Assembly: GCA_037447605.1 (NCBI GenBank)
Contig: CM074805.1
Span: 130,248-194,247, forward strand
Direction: 5' to 3'
DNA length: 64,000 nucleotides
Origin: Zygnema circumcarinatum
Taxonomy: Eukaryota; Streptophyta; Zygnematophyceae; Zygnematales; Zygnemataceae
The notes beneath the pieces are model-generated. The model worked only from the letters and a program-made list of their open reading frames with translations, did no database searches and had not been told where the DNA came from. A program made the translations under genes and the position numbers. Below, in pieces: positions 48,801 to 60,800 of the stretch (the stretch's first letter is position 1; every line of letters starts with the position of its first letter).

Positions 48801-51484
48801 TCCGCCGCCTGCACGGGCCACCTGCTACCATCTATGCATTAGCTATCACGCTCAACATGTCAGGGCGTGTGCGAGCCAGGAAATCTTCACTGGCTAGGAC
48901 GAACGGAACATTGAATCAAACCACTGCACAACGAGTTATTTCGATTATGTTTTGAACGATTGTGGAACTTTCCACGTCAATGTTTACGGTTCAAAGATAG
49001 CTAGAAGGTGACAAAAAGAGCCACAGCCGACTGCTACGACTTAATAAGATAGCAAGAACAAGATGACGAAGCTGAATTCCACAGCCTCTGAAACACACAG
49101 CAGAAAGCTTAATTACTTGGAGACGTGTCTTTATGGTGTCAATAGGGTACAACACTGTCTCGACTGTCACCCCCGCCACAGCGCCCGCAACCAGACCCTC
49201 TGCAAGCCACAAGGATTCCCCAATTACATATAGATACAGAAAATAAGATTAAGTCTACCCAAGCCGTTCTGGTGAGGAGTTCAATACACATGTTCGTGTT
49301 TCCAAGAAGTGCTGAGTACAGAAAGCAATCTCCATTATTACTGTTGTCCTGCTTACACATCTACTATTCATATGCAGAAAGCCTCGTCTGTAGGCGACTG
49401 TCTTTGAATAGTAAACCAAACCCACACTTAGGTTGTGGTTTGTAGGCACAAAAAATGGTGCACATCAGAGACCGTGTATTCAGATCCATTAGTGAAAGCT
49501 GTAGTGTTTTCGCACACAAGTAAAGGAAAGGGCTGCTCATCCCCATTGTTTTTGTTAATACTGAATTCGTCTGACTTAAAGGCAATTCAAGCCAATGTGA
49601 TAACTGGACAGACTTCCTCTTCGATTCGTTTTTCACTCCAGATACATATAGCTGCACTTGATGCAAACAAACACAGTACTGATCCACAGTTCAACCCTCT
49701 GAAAGGAGAAACGAGGAAGATAAGTAGAAGAAACTTCATGAAGCAGTGCTCACAAGATCAGAGCAATAAGGCAAGGAGAGCATGGTTGTTATGTGGGAAG
49801 TTGTCGACGCAACCCATAATGACGCGCCTCAGTGGCGGAGCCGAGTCTGCGTCACACGTCACACTGACATACTGCAGACCCGCAGAGCTCTTCGTCTCGG
49901 ATGCCGCCCTCAAACTCATGAAATGTTTGCGTCTGCGCACCTTTGCTTCCCCTGCATCGCTCCGGTGATGTCAGAATTAGACAGTGAGACAGATTGACAA
50001 GGGAAATTATGCGGGAATACTTTCGTTGCTAGAGAGGGGTAGAGAGGGGTGGAGGGGCAGACCTTTCCCACGCAACAGACACGGGAATTGGTTAGAGGAA
50101 AGTGGGGGGAAAGAAATAGAGGTAAGACAAGGGTAGAGATGCAGGAAGAAAAGGGATTTGGTCGACCTCTGCTTGAGCAAGATTGGGCAAGTGGCATTGA
50201 AAGAAAGGCAGGTGATCTCTGGACCAAATTTGAGCCATTTCATAACGCTGCGCATCTTACTGGCATTGCGATACGGCTACAGTTTGTTTCATTCGAAATC
50301 ATGCCTAACCGGCCCACATGGGTTTGAATGACATCAAACCTCACAGTTCAAGGAACCATTCATGCTTTACTTATCCCAACCCTCAGGTGATCCTATGAAG
50401 TACCTTGTCTGTGCCATCCAAGTTTCTCGACTCCCTCCGCAAAGCGATCCACGGCCCACTGAGCTGCTTGGGGAAGGCAGATTCGATCGGGAAGCTGTCA
50501 ACACACTCGCAACAAAAGGCAAATCAGATCAAAATGAAAATAGGCTGCACACCTTAGACCATAAGCAAAACTCACAGAGTTAATCATACTTGGCGATGAG
50601 ATGACTTCAACGTACATGTAAAGAAAGGCGTTCCACAAGTTCGTTAGCACCAAAGAGGACATTGGATACAGCAATTGGAGACGGCTGTTCAGTCAGCAAA
50701 CAAACGAAAAGCAGACCAGTCAGGATTTCAGAAGATAAAGTTGGAATTTATCTAGCATAAAAGAATTCTTGTATCGAACTGGAGAAAAAATGGTGGGTAA
50801 AACGTGACGAAGTTCTCAAGGAATATCAAGTCGTCTGGGTAGGATTCGTAGTTCTAGTTGCACGATTCATTTTGTTTTTTCACGACAGACTATGCACAGC
50901 AGTCACTTCCCTGCTTCCTGAAAACACTCAAACACTCAAGCATTTACCAAACGAATAGCAAGTTGTGAAAAGTCGTAGAAATCGTTTACAGCAAGAAAGT
51001 TAAAAGCCTGCGCTAAAACTTTGTCCGAATGCACTAAAATCTAAACTAATTCTCAACCGGAACAGAGGATGCTTAACATACACTCTCGTTTTAACACCGA
51101 AGAAAGCGAGTCAAGTTGTCTGTCACATCATAAAGAATGGAAGGACGGGACAGTGCAGCCATCAATTGAATTCTTGGACTTCTAACGGCAAGACTCTTCC
51201 GTAAGATTCAATTGAAGGGACTGTAAGTAGTACCCAATCCATTTGCACCAAAACTATGGCCTTAACATGGTCACATTTTAAGAAAAATAACAATAAAATG
51301 CGACCGAAACACCAGGCATTGTGCTAGCTTCCTTGTTTAAAAAAAAAAACACCTACGCATGCAACCTTTGTTAATGAGTGGGCATGATACAAATTGACGG
51401 CTCAGAAAGACTGTTAAAACTCACCGTGAGTACGGCAGTGGTCACCTGCAAGCCGTCTCTGCGCTCCACACGCATTGGTGCCAT
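45808..51484 (-). CDS. SAMC: Mitochondrial/plastid S-adenosylmethionine carrier
   Basis: Twelve exons (51484-51446, 50494-50404, 49199-49117, 48821-48745, 48413-48323, 48047-47994, 47738-47643, 47424-47335, 47153-47102, 46857-46796, 46507-46427, 45933-45808) give 313 aa with every phase matching. The three mitochondrial-carrier signatures are visible: YPIDTIKTRLQ, VPTEVVKQRMQ and TPLDVIKTRLM, one per repeat of two helices. Subfamily blocks include GLYAGLSGNLLGVLPASAIF, GYGAFLLRDLPFDAIQFALY and GVGPRVLWIGIGGSIFFGVL, as in plant SAMC and human SLC25A26. It exchanges cytosolic SAM for S-adenosylhomocysteine to feed organelle methylation. The N-terminus is short (MAPMRVERRDGLQ, then a small amphipathic stretch) and lacks a long transit peptide. 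The first two exons are assigned mainly by phase. Confidence 0.93.
46015..46370. repeat. Intronic purine (G/A) tract, pyrimidine on the sense strand
   Basis: About 350 nt composed almost wholly of G and A on the plus strand, with GGGAGAGGG-like units, fill the last intron of the SAM carrier gene. The sense strand is therefore a giant polypyrimidine tract. Both strands show long spurious ORFs as a result. Confidence 0.9.
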
Positions 51485-52202
51485 GGCGAGCAAGTCCCTT
51501 CCTCTCCTGCATTCAAGTAGCTCAATGTGCCAGCTGTAAGGGTGCGGGCATTATGAATCACATGAGCTCCACCTCCCTTTCTCTCTCTCTCCCCCTACTC
51601 CACTCTCTCTCTCCAGTACTCCGCCTTCCCTCTCCTGCATCCCCGGATACACTCGCAAATATCTCGCACACTCGCCCATCCCATACTCCCAGTGTTGCCC
51701 TTCTCTCTCGCTCATCTCTTTGCGTGCCCTTGCAGCTGCATTCGCCTATCGCAGCACATTTCATCCTCGCACAGCGCACTCACGCACTCACTCACTCACT
51801 CACCACAGCAGTGGCAGGAGGAGATGCCTGCAGTACTGCGACCCCCCCCTCTGTGCTCTCGCAGGCGCCTTTGAAGCCTGCAACCTTCAAACATTCATCT
51901 GCATGCAGAGAATTTCATGTTTGTGTTAATGCTAAAACAGTTCATCATCGGCCATTAGTGACCCGCCATGTGTAACGTTTGTATACGTGGCGGATCGCCA
52001 TTGGAAGTGCCCCACTAAAAGTCCGCATGGGAGTACGGTCTGTGTTCCTTCCTGTCTATCTCCGCCATGAAAGTTAAGATATGGCGTTGGCTACTCCATG
52101 AAGCTTATCTCACCTGTAGTGTAACTTATTTGCAGGAGTGAGCTGCAAGCTTTAGAGCATTCTCCACTGGGGTCGGATGTGTGCTAGGTTTTAGCACTTG
52201 TT
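51485..52202. promoter_or_regulatory. Divergent spacer between the SAM carrier (-) and the 408-aa ORF (+)
   Basis: About 720 bp, C/T-rich at 51570-51810 with a CACT-type run near 51778-51802. No further gene is supported. Confidence 0.45.
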
Positions 52203-53429
52203 ATGACGTCCTTCAAAGGGTCTGGCAGGCAGGTCGGAAGGGATTTTGAGCGAGCAGTGGATAGGATGGGCCCTTCGGGAGAGGAGGAGCAAGTTGAGCA
52301 GCTTCTTGCGGAGCTGGGTGAACAGAGTCTCCTCGCACTGCGCGTTGACGGCCACAGAGTGCGGGGTGAAGAGCAGAAAGGTGTCGCAGAACTCCATGGA
52401 GGCCAGCACCTCCAACCAGACACAGAGGGAGTCGAGGGAGACCTCGCTATTCGACTCGCTCTTCTCAAAGGGAGGTCTGTAAGGAGCCAACAGTTACCGG
52501 CTACAGGTAGGCGCTTTGTAAAAGGTAGTCCTGACGATGCGGAGCAAGCGCAGAGTAGGTCTGTAGAGGTGCAACCTATAAGGAAACTAGCAGCGATGGC
52601 CGCTCCCACATCACCTGCAGTCCCTGACCCGCAAGTTGTTGACTCCCTCGGCGAGGAATTAGCATCACGCCTGCAAGCTTTAAGAGCTTCGTCACAGCCA
52701 CGGAGAGGAGGTGGCGCAGCCACAGCAGCCACAGGACCCATCCCTGCAGAATCTTCCGTCGTTTCTTCCTCATTCCGCCATCCCCGGGGCTCTTCCAGGG
52801 AGCCCAAACTTGCAGACAGAGCGATGATGACAGCCGGTCCACCAGCATCGCTGGGCATGGACAGTTCAGAACGTCGAAAGACCTCCTCTGTAGGGGGACG
52901 GGCGTTAAAGCTTGGGGAGCAGCATTCTACTACAAGGTCATATTGGGGAAAAGGGAGGTGCAATAACACAGCCGCTATCGGGCAGCCAGGCCTCGCAGGG
53001 ACGGAGGAAATAGGGCACGTGGAGGCTCAGGTCGGTGCAGGCGAAGTTGACGAAAGAGAGGTGCAGAGCATGTTGGCTGCCATGGCGGATGAGCTCCACT
53101 TGCAGTCAAAATCACAAAGCATGGTTTCAGGCTCGGGCTATGTTTGTGAAGATGACGAAGGATCAGAATCAGAATTAAGTGATGGCTTTGTGGAAGCGCA
53201 GGCGGAGGGAATAATGGAGTGGGCAAAGGACTTGGTAGACCTCGATACCAAGATTGGAAGGCAAGGATTAAAAGAGGAAGGCACTAAGGGGATGGAGTCC
53301 TCGCGATTGGGAGCATTGAGGCTGTCTGTGGAGGAGGAAAGTGACCAAGAGGAACAAGGGGGGTACTTGCAAGATGATGAAGACGGAGGGAGTGTAAGAA
53401 GATGCAGTGGAGCTCCGAAGAAACGATAG
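52203..53429 (+). CDS. Unrecognised 408-aa protein, intronless, acidic C-terminus
   Basis: I do not recognise the family. A single open frame of 408 codons starts at ATG 52203, with an in-frame TAG 18 nt upstream, and ends at 53429. So long a frame at about 50% GC is unlikely by chance. The N-terminal third has a Leu/Glu-rich, helix-prone stretch (EEEQVEQLLAELGEQSLLAL). The middle is Ala/Ser/Pro/Arg-rich and probably disordered. The last third is acidic (EDDEGSESELSDGFVEAQAE, EEESDQEEQ) with an EWAKDLVDLDTKIG helix and a basic APKKR end, which suggests a nuclear protein. The opposite strand is also open for up to 261 codons, and its 3' portion (52490-52191) has strongly G/C-ending codons, so an antisense exon cannot be excluded. 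Confidence 0.55.
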   Translation: MTSFKGSGRQVGRDFERAVDRMGPSGEEEQVEQLLAELGEQSLLALRVDGHRVRGEEQKGVAELHGGQHLQPDTEGVEGDLAIRLALLKGRSVRSQQLPATGRRFVKGSPDDAEQAQSRSVEVQPIRKLAAMAAPTSPAVPDPQVVDSLGEELASRLQALRASSQPRRGGGAATAATGPIPAESSVVSSSFRHPRGSSREPKLADRAMMTAGPPASLGMDSSERRKTSSVGGRALKLGEQHSTTRSYWGKGRCNNTAAIGQPGLAGTEEIGHVEAQVGAGEVDEREVQSMLAAMADELHLQSKSQSMVSGSGYVCEDDEGSESELSDGFVEAQAEGIMEWAKDLVDLDTKIGRQGLKEEGTKGMESSRLGALRLSVEEESDQEEQGGYLQDDEDGGSVRRCSGAPKKR

Positions 53430-54639
53430 AATGGGAGATACCTCCTCTTTTAAAATTCTTTGTCAATAGCCTTTCGTTTGCTAATTCTTTCAATGGTTGA
53501 TCATCAAGCTCTTGTCTTTGGGAATGATAAAGGCTGATAGCTGCGTATACAAAGTGTATATAGAAGGGCAATGTTGCATTAGTTTACTTTCGAGAGAATC
53601 TTCACGCTGTCCGTTGACCACGGGCATGTTCATCCGTTTGGGTTTTTTAAGGAAGGAGTAGGAACTGTGCTCTACTGTGAATAGAAAATATCATCTGCGC
53701 AGTGTCCATGCAGTTTGGGCATTAGTTTTGTGTGTGAATGATTGTGCCGAAATCTCCACTGCTCAAGCCTGTAGCCGTTGGTGATGAACAGTCAGTGAAA
53801 CTTGTATTGTAGTACTTCTAATATTTCGTTAGTTGCTTACTGGCCTTACATACTCCGTACATGAATGGGCCATTTCCCATTAGAGTCACGGTGGAATGAT
53901 ACTGTGGTAATGGTGTCGCTTCCATTGAATGCTTCCCAGTTTTTCGCTTTATCTCTTAGACGATGGGCTCGCCATCCCGAGTTTGCAACAAAGCATGCAC
54001 CAGAGTTGCTGTCCACATTGAGCCTACCCATGGGGCAACAACATGGGCTGGATGCCTGCCTGCTGCCTGCCTGCCTGCTGCCTGCCTGCCTGCCTGCCTA
54101 TTCTTAGCTCACCACACGCCACTCGATGTCAAATTAAAAACTTTCCTCAACAATCGACGAATCTATACAACATCGCAATTCACAAACCGCAAATCTTCTC
54201 CTTGTGAGCTGCGGTTGGCAACCTGAAGGCCAGCGTCTTTCCGGTTTCCAAAGTAGTAGCGCATATCGCGATATGCAGATATATTTCGGTATTGGGATGC
54301 AGGGCGCTAAAGGGAGACGCCGGTTTTTGAACTTAGAGGGAGGGCGGGGCTGCGCGCCTTCCAAATTTTGAATCCCTTCCAGGCTCTCTCCCTCCTTGGA
54401 AGCCCTGCAATTTTCATTTCAAATTCGACCGCCCGCCCGCATCGCATCACATTAAGCCTCGTGCTCTCTGCCGACTCTTGCTGCTAAATCTCAAAGCGGG
54501 AGGAAAAACTGTCTACGTTTTTCTTTTAAGAAGGGCTGTTAGGAGAGTTGAGTGTAGAGAGAGTTGCTTGCTTCCTGCAAGGAGGAGCGAGTTTTTGCAA
54601 AGGCAGAGCTGGTGCTCTTTTGTTTCTGGAGACGGTGGA
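53430..54639. other. Intergenic region with 3' UTR and CCTG repeats
   Basis: AT-richer sequence after the 408-aa ORF, then a mixed CCTG/CTGC repeat at 54054-54099. The promoter and 5' UTR of the HMG gene lie at the right end. No coding segment is supported. Confidence 0.5.
54054..54099. repeat. CCTG tetranucleotide repeat with interruptions
   Basis: Runs of CCTG are broken twice by CTG. It is the same unit as at 1242-1264. Confidence 0.85.
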
Positions 54640-56944
54640 ATGGCGGGAAAGAAAGGGCCAACTACGCGGAAACGTGTGGACTCTGATGCTAGGACGATGA
54701 AGCGAGCTCCGGATGGAAGCGGATATTTGACTTGGTAGCTACCTGCTGAAAAGTCAATGAAGTCGGTGTCCTTGTATACTGGTCCAGAGCAGCGTTTGAA
54801 TCATCTTGGTTACAAAAAGAATTTCTTGGTGCCATATCGTTTTGATATTCAGCTTTGTAATTTCTCAATTGTCGATTGAAACGTTATTATGAACATTTTT
54901 TTTTTCCAGTCCAGTGAATTGTTGAACAGGGCTATCACTGTCTTGATTCGTGCTCAAACCACGTTGGTAACTCTGATATTTATAACTTGCTGTCTCTGCA
55001 GTGACTCGTGCAAGGCAACTGTGCCAATTGCTGTAGCGGATATGCATGATTGTGCAGATGACGCTGCCCGCAAGGCCAAACTTGGTGAGGCGCCTTTTTA
55101 TTTTTTTTTACAATCTACACTTGATGTTCTGAGTTCTACTTTATTCTGATTGTCACTAGCTACATATTGTCAATAGTAGACTTGTATCCGCAGCATGTTC
55201 AATCCTCAGGGCGTCGGGGACCACCTGGGACCAGGAAGGTTGTTCACAAGTCCATTGCCGTCATTCAATGATCCGCAGCATCATTAATAAACGAGCTTCA
55301 TCACGTGTAGACAAGTTATGCCGTTTTAACTGTCCGTTTCTTACGCTGCTATGTACTTTCTTGATGGTTATGCAGCAAGGAACCGAGAAGAGTCCAAGCA
55401 GAACCATCAGGTTGAGAAGTAAGTAGCCTGTCGATTTTTCTCTTTAGAACCTCAAAAGTTTGTTTACCTTCCATGCAAGCTTTTGCCAATTGTTTGCATT
55501 TGTGAATTAGTTTCTAAGAAAGTCTTTCCTTGCTGACTGGCCTCGATGGTCCTTTTACTCTATCTTGCAGGGAGATCAAAGCAAAAGAAAAAAAAACAAT
55601 CAGCAAAACCTCCAAGAAAGCTGACAAAGATCCTAATCAGCCAAAGAAACCCTCAACTGCGTACATGATATTCCTGTAAGTTGTACTCTCAACAATAGTC
55701 ATGATTCATTCGGGAGGATGTCACTTGCAGCTGCTTTCTTTGAATCCTTTCTGTGTTGGTATCGATTGCCTCTATTTCTAGTCTTTCTTACAACATTTAT
55801 TTGCTTTGAGGTCATATATCGTTTCGAGTTCAACTAGATTGTCTACTGTTGATTGAGATGATGTTGCTACGAAGCAGTTATGGAGTTGCTATACTACCAA
55901 TTTGGCTGGATTAACCAATATCAGTCCCCTCCCCGTTGTGAATTCTTGAACAGTGAAGGTTTTCGAAAGCAGTACAAGGAAGAACATCCAGATTCGAAGG
56001 GCGTGACTGAGGTTGTTGAGCCCTCCTACAGCTTTGCTGTATTGTAGAGTGCAGGACTTTGGTTATGTCTGAATTACGCAATGTTTTATTCCCAGTTGCT
56101 GATCTTTTTTCCTTTTCGGCATTAAACTATTTTTATGCTCAGTTTTTAACTAAAACGTGTATGAGTACTTGTTCTCGCCAATAACATTGGAAAGCCTCCT
56201 TGTTTGGCAGGTGACGAAGGCTGCCGGAGTGAAGTGGAAGAGCTTGACTGAGGAGGTGATTACTGCACTACAGTGCTTTTCTTATGCTAGTAGTATCTGC
56301 AACATTGCTTGATGAATTACCTGTCTGTTATTTACTTCTCTTTACTGCATTCAGCGTGCTTACCTTATCCTCATCTGGACACGGCCACTAACGTTGCCAA
56401 CTTCTTCGTTTGCTTCTTACAGGAGAAGAAGCCATTCATTGAAGAACAGGCGAAAAGGAAAGCTGACTATGAGAAAGTTCTGGCAGATTACAAAGATCAG
56501 GTATTAAACTGGGCACAGGCTATATCTCTCGAGCGGATAGGTTTGTGACTTCATGACAAGGTGACTACACATCAGTATTGTAATCTGAGAGAATTGCACA
56601 AGAATGAACGAAATATGCTTGCAACTTATGAGCTTGCCATTCCTGTGCTTTCGTTTTCAGGCTGAAACGATCGATTCTACTGTCACTGGCGAGACAGAAG
56701 GCACCGCTGACGAAACAACACAAACACAGAAAAGAAGACGCCTCGCTGAAAAGCCTCAGGCAGATGATGAGGAGGTATGAGCAAGCACGTAATGAAATAC
56801 TTCCGAACTTCTGATCAGCTTTTTTTATCTAACATTCTTCAAGGCTTACCTTTCGTCACAAGACAGAATGGTAGACTTCATTTGGCTGCACATCTTGTTG
56901 TTTGGCTTTCACAGGTGCAGAATGATCTTGAAGATGAGGAATAA
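54640..56944 (+). CDS. HMG-box (HMGB-type) chromatin protein with N-terminal Cys motif
   Basis: Nine exons (54640-54734, 55002-55084, 55376-55418, 55571-55675, 55954-56011, 56211-56255, 56423-56500, 56661-56774, 56915-56944) encode 216 aa. The basic N-terminus MAGKKGPTTRKR leads to a CxxC motif and conserved block (YLTCDSCKATVPIAVADMHD) that also precedes the HMG box in some plant HMGB proteins and may bind zinc. A lysine-rich linker is followed by one complete HMG box: DPNQPKKPSTAYMIFLEGFR, KQYKEEHPDSKGVTEVTKAA, GVKWKSLTEEEKKPFIEEQA and KRKADYEKVLADYKDQ. The tail is Thr/Glu-rich with a KRRR patch and ends acidic (DLEDEE), as is usual for HMGB. Such proteins bend DNA and act as architectural chromatin factors. 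Only one box is present. Confidence 0.93.
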
Positions 56945-57894
56945 AGACCAGCGAGGACTGCAAGGATCTGTATGCCGGGGTAAGTACAAAATGGCCAGTT
57001 CACAATAACAAACCAGACAGTTGTGTTACCAATTGTAATATTGCTGCATTCGTTTCTTTGGAGCTTCTTACCTCCAATTTGCTGTGGCAGTTGGATGAGT
57101 ACTGACAATAGCGTGTTTGTCTGATTTGCTGCAGATATACACTTTGAAGTCTAGACCAACTTTTCGTTGGAGCTTTTACTAAGGAATCGAGCAATTTTCG
57201 AGTGTGGTAGTCCAAGTCACTGGATCCCATTCTCAGCCTTCATCAAGTGAGAGAGCTTGTAGCTATTGTGCAGAATAAATGGCTACGGTTTTCGTATAGG
57301 AAGCGTTCTAGTAGCTTGCATCATCATGCCCGAGGCTTGCTTACTGTTGGGAAGCAATAATCGGCTGCTCTTTGTCAATGTCCAGACACCTCCAACTTCA
57401 GTGCTGTAAATGAGTAGTTTTGGGATGGTGTTGGGTACAATACGAAAGCTGCCCTCTTTCTGTTGTCCAAATGGGTATCATAACCTTCGCAACTTCATTT
57501 CCATTATGTACAACGGCACGTGTTGCATGATGTTTGTCAACCATTTGTTGGATTCGATTTCACACGCCATGTATGAACAATAACTTTATCAGAGAATGTG
57601 TACGGGAGGTCGTAAAGTATAACAGCAACCATAAAAGGTTGTCGGTTGGATTTTTTAATTTTTTTTGCGAGCACGCGCGGACAGCCAATGACGGGTCGCC
57701 ACGTACACATCTCCACAAAGCCTGGAGACCTCGATAAAGTTACTCTTGCTAACAAAGTCAGAATTCAGGACGATAGGTTGTGACTTTACGGGGGCTCTTC
57801 TGGTCTCATCATTTCTGGAACTCTTCACGCTCGTTCCCTCTGGTCCTGGCATGCCATAAGGAGCCATAAGGGCGCTGTGTGTGAAATTGCGTCC
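56945..57894. other. 3' UTR of the HMG gene and promoter of the N-glycanase gene
   Basis: No further gene is supported. AATAAA at 57274-57279 is a candidate poly(A) signal for the HMG gene, about 330 nt past its stop. A T-rich run at 57650-57665 lies in the N-glycanase upstream region. Confidence 0.45.
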
Positions 57895-60800
57895 ATGGCG
57901 CCGTCTTTGCGTCTTCGTGTCCGATATCTTCAAGAAGTGAGTGATTTGGAGGTGGACTTGGAGGACGGCGTGGAGGTGAGTGCTGCAGGAGACGCAGAGC
58001 GGCTGCTACTCGCCTCTGTTTCTAGTTTCTGCCTTCCGGTGATGGCAGGACGTATGCATGTGTTCACATCCACTTATACACACGAATGTAACCCTTATGT
58101 ATGGAATTTATACTTGCGTATAGGAAGCTGTTTATGATTAAACTCGATCCCTTCATGCCGTGGTCTGGCACTTTCAGGTGCTACGCATCCAACTTTTTTC
58201 TTTGACATCTGTGCCACCAGATGAGCAGAAGGTGTGGTTTCGTATTCCAAAAATTTCCGCATTTTTCCAGAGAAATGCTCATACAGAAATGCACGCTCGC
58301 TAGATGTCCTAGCAGGTTGTGAAGCAGCTTTATGCAGACAGGCCAGCAATGCACAATGCACATTGTGCGTTTAATAATCTATGCAATGTTTTAGTGGAGC
58401 TCATTGATCAGATAGTGGACTTGTACACTGTCAGCGAAGGCAGAAACAGAGGGAAAGTGAGTGAGGGAGTGGGGGACGAGGCGCGAGGAGGATGGAGTGA
58501 GAACGAGGAAAGGAGATTCTTGTTTTAACGACTTGCAAAAGGCAGGTTCTGGGCATTGGAACAGGACCCCTGCGAGATGATGTCGATTTGGCATCAATGG
58601 GAATTGTAGACGGGCAAGAAATCACTCTTATGTCATCACAGGAGATGGGCTTAGAGGATTCTCTGCCAGCTGTCAATAATTGCGTAAGTGAGCGGGATAT
58701 TAATACAGATGCCGACGAAGAGTTTGCGAGGCGCCTTCAGGTGTGCATGCACCTCTCTTTCCACCATCCTTGGAAGCTGCTCAGCTTCCGTATAAAATTT
58801 ATACGATTCAGAGTTATTAGCGTGATAAGGTTTCTTTGAGCTTTAGGTTTGCCCTTATACTACTTTTCCGGGATGTTTATGTCTGTGCAGGCTGAGGAGG
58901 ACGCGGCTTTAGCAAAGGCTATGGCTCAGGCGGCCATGGCTGAACCAGCAGCAGGTTCATATGGTCATATGGAAGCCCAATTTCGAGAACGACTGCAATC
59001 GAGTGTCGCTGCAGTAGCGGCAGTAAGTGAAGCCTCGATAGTGGTTTCGACTGAAAGGTGTTCCTCGAATGGGTTGATATTCAGTCTGCTGCTGTTAGCC
59101 GGCGCGATTTTTTGGTTATTGCCAATGTGCCTTTGTAGTGAAATATGTCGTCCTGGAAATGAAGTTGCTGGATTTTCCATTTCTGAGTTTTTGTTGGGGA
59201 ATTGCGGACAGTACGAGTCTGAGGAGAAGCAGAGGAGGGCAAAGGCTCTGATTCCATTACAGGAACTTGAGGAAATGGCAGCTGTTGCTCTGACAAAGGT
59301 GAACCTCAATGGATGAACCATTCTCCCCTTTTACATGCTCTTGTGGATAGCCGCCAAAAGTGCTTGCGCTTTCTCTTCCTCTGTGCTTCCTTTTCCTTCA
59401 CATCTGGACATCTCGACTTTGCGATGTTCTAGGCTGGAGAGTCGGCAGAAGATGACGCCGCCATGCGGGACGCTTTGTTACAACAACTTCTTGTGTGGTT
59501 CAAGGGATGGTTCAGGTAAGGCATAGGCCAATGCCATTGAAGCACTATGGGTCCATTAGGGCTTTACTTTTCCGAAGTTCATTTGTTGCAGCAGTATTAT
59601 GGTAAATTGTGACCCTTGAATTCAGTTTCGGGTTGAAGATAATCTCTGAGAAGGGGGTGGGAGGGAGGGGGTTGAACAGCTGGGTGAACTCACCTGCATG
59701 TGAAAGGTGTGGTGGAGAAAGCCAATTTGCTGGCGCCGGAACTCCCACTGCAGAGGATTTGCAGTGGCAGGGTTTCCGTGTAGAAAATCACCGGTATATG
59801 GCAACTTACCTTCGTTTACTTTTTCATTTCCATTCCCGTGGGCTGAATGACAATGTCAGCACGACCTAAAGTCTTGTCTTCGTCTGTTTTGCAAAGTTGA
59901 GTCGCTGCAGAGTTAAAGCCCCCAAAATCCTGAAAGCTGCAGAGAATCCTCAAAAAATTGTACAGCTCTCCCTCTCTCTCTTCCCCTCTCCCTTCCTCTC
60001 CCTCTCCTCCCCACCTCTCTCTCTCGGCCTCCCTCCCCCTCCCCCTTCCCCTTTCCCCTCCCCCCTCTCTCCCTCTCCCCTCTTTTCTCCTCTCCTCCCC
60101 CCTCTCTCCCTCTCCCCCTCTCCTTTCTCCTCTCCTCCCCCCCTCCTCCCATACTCCTACCCCTCCCCCCACCCGTCCTCTCTCTCTCTCTCTCCCGTCC
60201 CCTCCCCATCCCCCTCCTGTCGCTCTCTCTACCTGTCTCCCTGTATCCTTCTCTCTTTCTGTACAGTGTGTAAAGCCTTGCAAGGTTAGTCTGCAGGCCT
60301 GCCTCGTGACAGGCTGCTGAGGGCGGGGCAGCTGTTCGGCCTGCGGGGCCTTTTGCCGCTTCGTGCGCTACAACGATCCTGCGAAGCTCCTCGTGACGCG
60401 ACGCGGCCGCTGCGGAGAGTGGGCCAACTGCTTCACGCTCTGCTGCCGAGCGCTCGGATACGACGCACGGCAGGTGGACCTCCTGCTCTCATACCCCCCT
60501 ATACCCCCCTTCCACCCCCCCCAACCCCCCCAGGCCATCTGCCTTGTCAACCCACTTTCCTCTCGGCTGTCTCTTCCTCTCTCTCGGCCTCTGACACTCC
60601 ATCTCCGTTCTTTTCCTGCCTCCCCTTTCTCTCCCCTCCGATATCCCTTTCTGTCTCTCTCTCTCTTTGTCTCTGTCTCATGCTTTCCCCGTCCCCTTGC
60701 TCTCTCCCACACCCCATCCCTCTACCTCTCTCCATCTTGTTTCTCTCCCTCGGCCTCTATATCACTTGTCACCAGGTTCTTGTTAACGATGTTTTGCTGT

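Noticed and set aside
52184-52969. 261-codon minus-strand ORF
   Set aside because: Treated as the shadow of the longer plus-strand ORF, though the doubt is noted as a finding.
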